Positions 58,140 through 64,000 of a stretch of 64,000 bases of DNA are shown piece after piece. Each line of letters opens with the position of its first letter. Positions within the stretch are counted from its first letter, which is position 1. The stretch is from Chelydra serpentina (taxonomy: Eukaryota > Chordata > Testudines > Chelydridae). The notes beneath the pieces were generated by a model that saw only the letters and a program-made list of their open reading frames with translations, was not told the DNA's origin and ran no database searches. The DNA lies in NCBI GenBank assembly GCA_037349315.1, contig JBAIAC010000056.1, positions 1,960,501 through 2,024,500 of the forward strand. The letters run 5' to 3'. The position numbers were made by a program, and so were the translations under genes.

Positions 58140-60215
58140 TCTAGATCCATCCTCTTTGGAACCCCCTTTTAGGTAGTTGAAAGCAGCTATCAAATCCCCC
58201 CTCACTCTTCTCTTCTGCAGGCTAAACAATCCCAGTTCCCTCAGCCTCTCCTCATACGTCATGTGCTCCAGCCCCCTAATCATTTTTGTTGCCCTCCGTT
58301 GGACTCTTTCCAATTTATCCACATCCTTCTTGTAGTGTGGGGCCCAAAACTGGACACAGTACTCCAAATGAGGCCTCACCAGTGCCGAATAGAGGGGAAT
58401 AATCACGTCCCTCGATCTGCTGGAAATGCCCCTACTTATACAGCCCAAAATGCCGTTAGCCTTCTTGGCAAGAAGGGCACACTGTTGACTCATATTCAGC
58501 TTTTCGTCCACTGTAACCCCTAGGTCCTTTTCTGCAGAACTGCTGCCCAGCCATTCGGTCCCTAGTCTGTAGCAGTGCATGGGATTCTTCCGTCCTAAGT
58601 GCAGGACTCTGCACTTGTCCTTGTTGAACCTCATCAGATTTCTTTTGGCCCAATCCTCTAATTTGTCTAGGTCCCTCTGTATCCTGTCCCTACCCTCCAG
58701 CGTATCAACCACTCCTCCCAGTTTAGTGTCATCTGCAAACTTGCTAAGGGTGCAGTCCACACCATCCTCCAGGTCGTTGATGAAGATATTGAACACAACC
58801 GGCCCCAGCACCGACCCTTGGGGCACTCCACTTGATACCGGCTGCCAACTAGACATGGAGCCATTGATCACTACCCGTTGAGCACGACCATCCAGCCAGT
58901 TTTCTATCCACCTTACCGTCCATTCATCCAGCCCATACTTCTTTAACTTGCTGGCAAGAATACTGTGGGAGACTGTATCAAAAGCTTTGCTAAAGTCAAG
59001 AAATAGCATATCCACTGCTTTCCCCTCATCCACAGAGCCAGTTATTTCATCATAGAAGGCAATTAGGTTAGTCAGGCATGACTTGCCCTTGGTGAATCCA
59101 TGCTGACTGTTCCTGATCACTTTCCCCTCCTTTAAGTGGTTCAGAATTGATTCCTTGAGGACCTGTTCCATGATTTTTCCAGGGACTGAGGTGAGACTGA
59201 CTGGCCTGTAGTTCCCCGGATCTTCCTTCTTCCCTTTTTTAAAGATGGGCACTACATTCGCTTTTTTCCAGTCATCCGGGACCTCCCCCGATTGCCATGA
59301 TTTGTCAAAGATAATGGCCAATGGCTCTGCAATCACATCGGCCAACTCCTTTAGTACCCTCGGATGCAGTGCATCCGGCCCCATGGACTTGTGTTCGTCC
59401 AGCTTTTCTAAATAGTCCCGAACTACTTCTTTCTCCACAGAGGGCTGGTCACCTCCTCCCCATACCGTGCTGTGGAGTGCAGTCGCCTGGGAGCTGACCT
59501 TGTCTGTGAAGACAGAGGCAAAAAAAGCATTGAGTACACTAGCTTTCTCCACATCCTCTGTCACTAGGTTCCCTCCCTCATTCAGTAAGGGGCCCACACT
59601 TTCCTTGACCTTCTTCTTGTTGCTCACATACCTGAAGAAACCCTTCTTGTTACTCCTAACATCTCCGGCTAGCTGCAACTCCAAGTGTGATTTGGCCTTC
59701 CTAATTTCACTCCTGCATGCCTGAACAATATTTTTATACTCCTCCCTGGACATTTGTCCAATCTTCCACTTCTTGTAAGCTGCTTTTTTGTGTTTAAGAC
59801 GAGCAAGGATTTCACTGTTAAGCCAAGCTGGTCGCCTGCCATATTTACTTTTCTTTCTACACATCGGGATGGTTTGTTCCTGCAACCTCAATAAGGTTTC
59901 TTTAAAATACAGCCAGCTTTCCTCGACTCCTTTCCCCCTCATGTTATTCTCCCAGGGGACCTTGCCCATCAGTTCCCTGAGGGAGTCAAAGTCTGCTTTT
60001 CTGAAGTCCAGGGTCTGTATTCTACTGCTCTCCTTTCTTCCTTGTGTCAGGATCCTGAACTCGACCATCTCATGGTCACTGCCTCCCAGGTTCCCATCCA
60101 CTATTGCTTCCTCTACTATTTCTTCCCTGTTTGTGAGCAGCAGGTCAAGAAGAGCTTTTCCCCTAGTTGGTTCCTCCAGCACTTGCACCAGGAAATTGTC
60201 TCCTACACTTTCCAA
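58140..60215 (-). CDS. CR1 ORF2 fragment: endonuclease end and reverse transcriptase
   Basis: About 690 codons without a stop. Order from the N-side: the end of the AP endonuclease ([29 protein letters not shown]), a connector ([20 protein letters not shown]), then RT blocks: [53 protein letters not shown] (first Asp), [20 protein letters not shown] and [11 protein letters not shown] (FADD). The last codons (58107-58139) belong to unrelated sequence. It lacks the front of the endonuclease and the true C-terminus, so it is not a functional element. CR1 ORF2 nicks target DNA and reverse-transcribes its own RNA. Confidence 0.9.
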
Positions 60216-60483
60216 AAACTTCCTGGATTGTCTGTGGACCGCTGTATTGCTCTCCCAGCAGATATCGGGGTGATTAAAGTGATCTAGTAACTTCTGTTAG
60301 TTGCTGGAAGAAAGCCTCGTCCACCTCATCCCCACCCCACCTCATCCCCCTGGTCTGGTGGTCTGTAGCAGACTCCCACCACGACATTACCCTTGTTGCT
60401 CACACTTCTCAATTTAATCCAGAGACTCTCAGGTTTTTCTGCAGTTTCATACTGGAGCTCTGAGCAGTCATATTGCTCTCTTA
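58140..60483 (-). mobile_element. CR1 LINE, 2.3 kb, long ORF2, cut by Harbinger
   Basis: Carries most of ORF2 but lacks the 3' UTR and ATTCTATG tail (starts inside [14 protein letters not shown]) and is interrupted at 60483 by the Harbinger insertion. Upstream of 60280 the endonuclease region degenerates ([10 protein letters not shown] where GDFNHPD is expected, with a stop nearby). Confidence 0.95.
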
Positions 60484-60862
60484 GCCCTGGTCTACACTAC
60501 GAGTTTAGGTCGAATTTATTAGCGTTATTTCGATTGATCCGTGCACCCGTCCTCACGACGAAGCCCTTACCATCGACTTCTAGGGCTCTTAAAATCGATC
60601 TCGCCACTCCACCCCCAACGAGAGAATTAGCGCTTAAAGCGATATTGCCGAATCGAAGTAGGCTAGTGAGGACGCAATTCGACTGTATCGGCCTCCTAAA
60701 TCTATCCCACGGTGCATCAGCTGACCGCTCTAGACAGCGGTCTGAGCTCGAATGCTCCTCCCAGGTAGACAGGAAAAGCCCCGCGAACTTTTGAATTTCA
60801 TTTCCTGTTTGGCCAGCGTGGTGAGCTGCAGGTGAGTGCAGATCTCATCAGCAGAGGTGACC

Positions 60863-62843
60863 ATGATGGAGTCCCAGAATCGAAGACGAGCTCCAGCATG
60901 GACCGAGCGTGAGGTACTCGATCTGATCGCTGTTTGGGGAGACGAAACCGTGCTAGCAGAGCTAGGGTCCAAAAGAAGAAACGCCAAGACATACGCCAAA
61001 GTCTCCAAGGGCATGCAGGACAGAGGCTACAACAGGGACGCGCAACAGTGCCGCGTGAAAATTAAGGAGCTCAGGCAAGCCTACCAAAAAACCAGAGATG
61101 CAAACAACCGCTCTGGGTCAGAGCCCCAGACATGCCGCTTCTATGATGAGCTGCATGCCATTCTAGGAGGTGCAGCCAGCACAGACCCTCCCATGTGGTT
61201 TGACTCCGTATGTGGATCATCAGAACCCACAGAGGAGCCTGATGATGATAATGATGCTGAAAATAGCACACAGACCCAGCAAGGAAGCGGAGAAGCCCTT
61301 TTCCCCGACAGCCAGGAACTCTTTCTCACCCTGGAGCAAGTACAGTTCGAACCCTCCCAAGGCGTGCTCGATGCAGGAGAAGGGACCTCTGGTGAGTGTA
61401 CCTCTGTTTAATTAATACATGTTTTATAAGCAAGCGTGTTTAATGATTAATTCGTGGCCAGTACAGCCACAGCTACTCGAAAAGTCTGTTAACATGTTCG
61501 GGGATGGAGCAGAAATCCTCCGGGGACATCTCCTGAAAGATCTCCTGGATGTGCTCCCAAAGCCTGTGCATGAGGTTTCTGGGGAGGGCAGCCTTATCCT
61601 GTGCTCCGTGGTAACACACTCTACCACGCCAGGCAAGCAGCACGTAGTCTGGAATCAGTGCTTTGCAAAGCATGGCGGCGTACGGTCCCGGTTTTTGCTG
61701 GCATTCAAGCAACATCCTTTCTTTATCTGTGTGTGTTGTCCTCAGAAGAGTGATATCATTCATGGGAACCTGGTTGAAATAGGGGAATTTTAGTACGGGG
61801 GCATTCAGAGGGGCTCCGTCCCTGCTGGGCTGTTTGCCTGTGGCTGAACGGAAATCTTCCCCGCTGGGACCCACGCGGTGGGGGGAGGGGGCACAGCGAA
61901 CATCTTGCCTGGGTGTGTGTGTGGGGGGGGGGGCGATTAGGTTCTCCCTGCATGTTAACCCGAAAACCGCCGCCCCACCTAACTTTTCAATTGCTAAGCT
62001 ATTTGTTTTAAATTGCCAGCCCACGGGATGTTTGTTATGGGAAATGAGGGGGTTGATGTTTGAAAACATTCCCGCCTGTTGTGAAGCTTAAAGAAGCCTA
62101 TAGAGTGTCTTACCATGGCTGTCTGCAAGCCGAATTCTGTTGCCCGCCGGACCTGCTTGTGTGATCTCTCACAGCAAACCGGCAGACCCTCAATATAAGA
62201 GGCCCAGTGCAACCTTGGACAAAATGCACATGTGATATGTAATGTTTTGTTCAAACAAAATGTGTCTTTTACATTTGTCTCCCGTTTTCTTCCTCCCACA
62301 GCTACAAATGTTTCAACGCCACCCCTTTCATCACCATCCCAGAGGCTAGCGAAGATAAGAAGTAAAAAGAAAAGGAGTCGAGACGATATGTTCTCAGAAC
62401 TCATGGAATCCTCCCACTCTGAGGCTGCCCAGCAGAATGCGTGGAGGCAGACACTGTCTGAGTCCAGGAAGGCAGAATTTGATCGCGCGGACAAGTGGCG
62501 TGCTGAGGACAATGACTGGCGGGCTGAAGAGAGACAGCGGCGGGATGAAGAGAGTAGGTGGCGTCAGCGTGCAGAGAGAAGGCAGGATGCAATTCTCAGG
62601 CTACTGGAGGATCAAACGGAAATCCTCCGGCTTATGGCTGAGGACAGGCGTAGGGTTCAGGAAAGGCAGCCTGAGCCCAGACCGCCGCTACAGCCCCTGT
62701 GTAACCAACAGCCCTCCTTCCCGAGTCCCATAACCTCATCCCCGAGACGCCCAAGAACGCGTTTGGGTGGCCTCCGTGCTCCCAGCCACTCAAGCCAAGA
62801 GAACAGTCCAAGCAAGAAAGGGCTGGCATTCAATAAGTTTTAA
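60863..62843 (+). CDS. Harbinger Myb/SANT-like DNA-binding protein, two exons
   Basis: Exons 60863-61391 and 62302-62843 (1071 nt, 356 aa), donor tctg/gtgagt, acceptor cctcccacag/ct. The start is in context gaccATGatgg. Residues about 10-95 form a Myb/SANT-like (trihelix, Myb_DNA-bind_4-like) domain: APAWTEREVLDLIAVWGDE, NAKTYAKVSKGM, CRVKIKELRQAYQKTR. Next come an acidic stretch (EEPDDDNDAENSTQ), a basic motif (KIRSKKKRSRDD) and a long charged helix (RADKWRAEDNDWRAEERQRR) likely to form a coiled coil. In Harbinger systems this protein enters the nucleus with the transposase and binds the transposon ends. Similar domains occur in host ZSCAN29-type proteins, which derive from such elements. 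Confidence 0.9.
61473..61810 (-). CDS. Unexplained antisense ORF inside Myb-gene intron
   Basis: The minus-strand frame ends at TAG 61473-61475 and is open up to 62069; protein-like composition is seen only in the last about 110 codons: LKFPYFNQVPMNDITLLRTT, KERMLLECQQKPGPYAAMLC, LIPDYVLLAWRGRVCYHGAQ, HRLWEHIQEIFQEMSPEDFC. The upstream half looks like non-coding sequence, so a spliced start is possible (minus-strand acceptor-like cagccacag/g at about 61842). I do not recognise a family. It may be a third transposon protein on the transposase strand or chance. Confidence 0.4.
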
Positions 62844-62974
62844 AGTGCTGTGTGTCCTTGTCCTTCCCTCATCCCCTCCTCCACCACCCATCCTGGTGCT
62901 TCCCTTCCTCCACCACCTATCCCGGGAGACTGTGTCAGTTACCACCATAGTCCCCCCTCTGTGTTTTACAAATT

Positions 62975-62980
62975 AATAAA
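62975..62980 (+). terminator. Poly(A) signal AATAAA, Harbinger Myb gene
   Basis: AATAAA in aaattaataaagaatgc, 131 bases after the Myb stop codon. Confidence 0.75.
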
Positions 62981-63008
62981 GAATGCATGATTTTTAAACA
63001 AGAATCAC

Positions 63009-63014
63009 TTTATT
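63009..63014 (-). terminator. Poly(A) signal AATAAA (minus), Harbinger transposase
   Basis: TTTATT on the + strand, 108 bases beyond the transposase stop on the minus strand; tail-to-tail with the Myb gene signal. Confidence 0.75.
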
Positions 63015-63121
63015 TCCTCTGAAAGCGGTGATTGAGGGGGGGAGGGCAGGGCGGTTTGGGTAAAGGGAAGTAGAGCGAATGAAGGGGCGGGGCTTTTCAT
63101 TACTGGGGAAAAACAGAACTT

Positions 63122-64000
63122 TCACACAGCATCCTGGCCATTCATGAAACTTGTTTTCAAAGCTTCCCTGATGCGCAACGCACCCTGCTGTACTCTTGTA
63201 ATAGCCCTGGTGTCTGGCTGCGCATAACCAGCGGCCAGGCGATTTGCCTCAACCTCCCACCCTGCCATAAACGTCTCCCCCTTACTCTCACAGATATTGT
63301 GGAGCGCACAGCAAGCAGTAATAACAATAGGAACATTGGTTTCGCTGAGATCTAACCTAGTTAATAAACTTCGCCATCTTGCTTTTAAACGGCCAAATGC
63401 ACACTCCACCACCATTCTGCACTTGCTCAGCCTATAGTTGAAAAGGTCCTGACTACTGTCCAGGCTACCTGTGTATGGCTTCATGAGCCATGGCATTAAG
63501 GGGTAGGCTGGGTCCCCAAGGATAACTATGGGCATCTCAACATCCCCAACGGTTATTTTCTGGTCTGGGAAGAAAGTCCCTTGCTGCAGCAGCTGAAACA
63601 GACCAGAGTTCCTGAAGATGCGAGCGTCATGTACCTTTCCCGGCCATCCCACGTTGATGTTGGTGAAACGCCCCTTGTGATCCACCAGTGCTTGCAGCAC
63701 TATTGAAAAGTAACCCTTTCGGTTTATGTACTCGCTGGCTTGGTGGTCCGGTGCCAAGATAGGGATATGGGTTCCGTCTATCGCCCCTCCACAGTTCGGG
63801 AAGCCCATTGCTGCAAAGCCATCCAGTATGAGCTGCACATTTCCCAGACTCACAACCCTTGGTACAAGCAGCTTGGTGATCGCCCTGGCTACTTGCATGA
63901 CAACAGCCCCCACTGTAGATTTTCCCACTCCGAATTGATTCGCGACTGACCGGTAGCTGTCTGGCGTTGCAAGCTTCCACAGGGCTATCGCCAGTCGCTT
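63122..64000 (-). CDS. Harbinger DDE transposase, N-terminus beyond window
   Basis: 292 residues are visible, open to the window edge; stop TGA at 63122-63124. Order: helix-turn-helix (SYRSVANQFGVGKSTVGAVV), then the DDE_Tnp_4 catalytic core with first Asp in NCGGAIDGTHIPI, second Asp in VILGDPAYPLMPWLM and Glu in MVVECAFGRLKARW. FSIVLQALVDHKGRFTNINV and VPIVITACCALHNICES are family signatures. The enzyme cuts at TWA sites and moves the element; HARBI1 is its domesticated relative. No stop or frameshift in the visible part, so it could be functional. Confidence 0.94.
   Translation of the reverse strand, partial: KRLAIALWKLATPDSYRSVANQFGVGKSTVGAVVMQVARAITKLLVPRVVSLGNVQLILDGFAAMGFPNCGGAIDGTHIPILAPDHQASEYINRKGYFSIVLQALVDHKGRFTNINVGWPGKVHDARIFRNSGLFQLLQQGTFFPDQKITVGDVEMPIVILGDPAYPLMPWLMKPYTGSLDSSQDLFNYRLSKCRMVVECAFGRLKARWRSLLTRLDLSETNVPIVITACCALHNICESKGETFMAGWEVEANRLAAGYAQPDTRAITRVQQGALRIREALKTSFMNGQDAV

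Larger units (their letters stand above)
60484..64000. mobile_element. PIF/Harbinger DNA transposon, right end beyond window
   Basis: Left tip GCCCTGGTCTACACTACG follows TTA (60481-60483), a typical TWA target, and cuts a CR1. It carries two convergent genes: a Myb/SANT-like protein (+) and a DDE transposase (-). Their poly(A) signals lie 28 bp apart (AATAAA at 62975-62980; TTTATT at 63009-63014). Both frames are free of stops, so the copy may be young or recently active. The second tip must lie past 64000. Confidence 0.93.

Overview
The window is vertebrate nuclear DNA, most likely from a cryptodiran turtle. Three things point there: (i) many copies of a tRNA-Lys-like SINE with a CR1-type 3' tail, matching the turtle Pol III/SINE (Cry I) design; (ii) abundant CR1 LINEs with ATTCTATG-type tails; (iii) remains of corneous beta-protein (beta-keratin) genes, which occur only in sauropsids. 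The species cannot be fixed from the sequence alone.

1-22.46 kb is GC-rich, minisatellite-dense and carries two genuine host genes on the + strand, in the order seen in human 19q13: the 3' end of GRAMD1A (ER-anchored Aster-A sterol transporter; seven coding exons between 594 and 5624, poly(A) signal at 7052) and a complete SCN1B (sodium channel beta-1; five coding exons between 13209 and 19598, TATA box at 13060, poly(A) signal at 22433). SCN1B reads intact at 219 codons with canonical splice sites. GRAMD1A includes a 12-nt microexon, and two neighbouring exons show either single-base frame discontinuities or an unusual acceptor choice. At least seven tandem arrays sit in introns, the 3' UTR and the intergenic region. 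Three of them share one core monomer in alternating orientation around the SCN1B promoter.

22.5-30 kb is intergenic: LTR-like repeats, a 57-bp satellite and a TG-rich tract. HPN, the next gene in human, is not present. 30-39 kb holds the remains of a tandemly duplicated beta-keratin locus. One copy is split by an 818-bp DNA transposon and would be an open frame without it; the other survives only as its 3' end. A hAT insertion in one duplicate can be dated because the paralogous empty site is present. 39-60.5 kb is a nested repeat graveyard: CR1 copies, SINEs with target-site duplications (TSDs), a KRAB zinc-finger pseudogene, an 841-bp solo LTR, a Penelope fragment (RT plus GIY-YIG), a hAT element and a CR1 with a 700-codon ORF. 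From 60484 to the window edge lies most of a PIF/Harbinger transposon. It has an intact two-exon Myb/SANT-like protein (+), an intact-looking DDE transposase (-, running off the edge), and an unexplained third antisense reading frame inside the Myb intron. Two 295-bp hairpin-rich MITEs upstream share its terminal sequence and 3-bp TSD type.

The two host genes act in unrelated pathways (sterol transfer, sodium channel gating). Everything else is repeat-derived or decayed.
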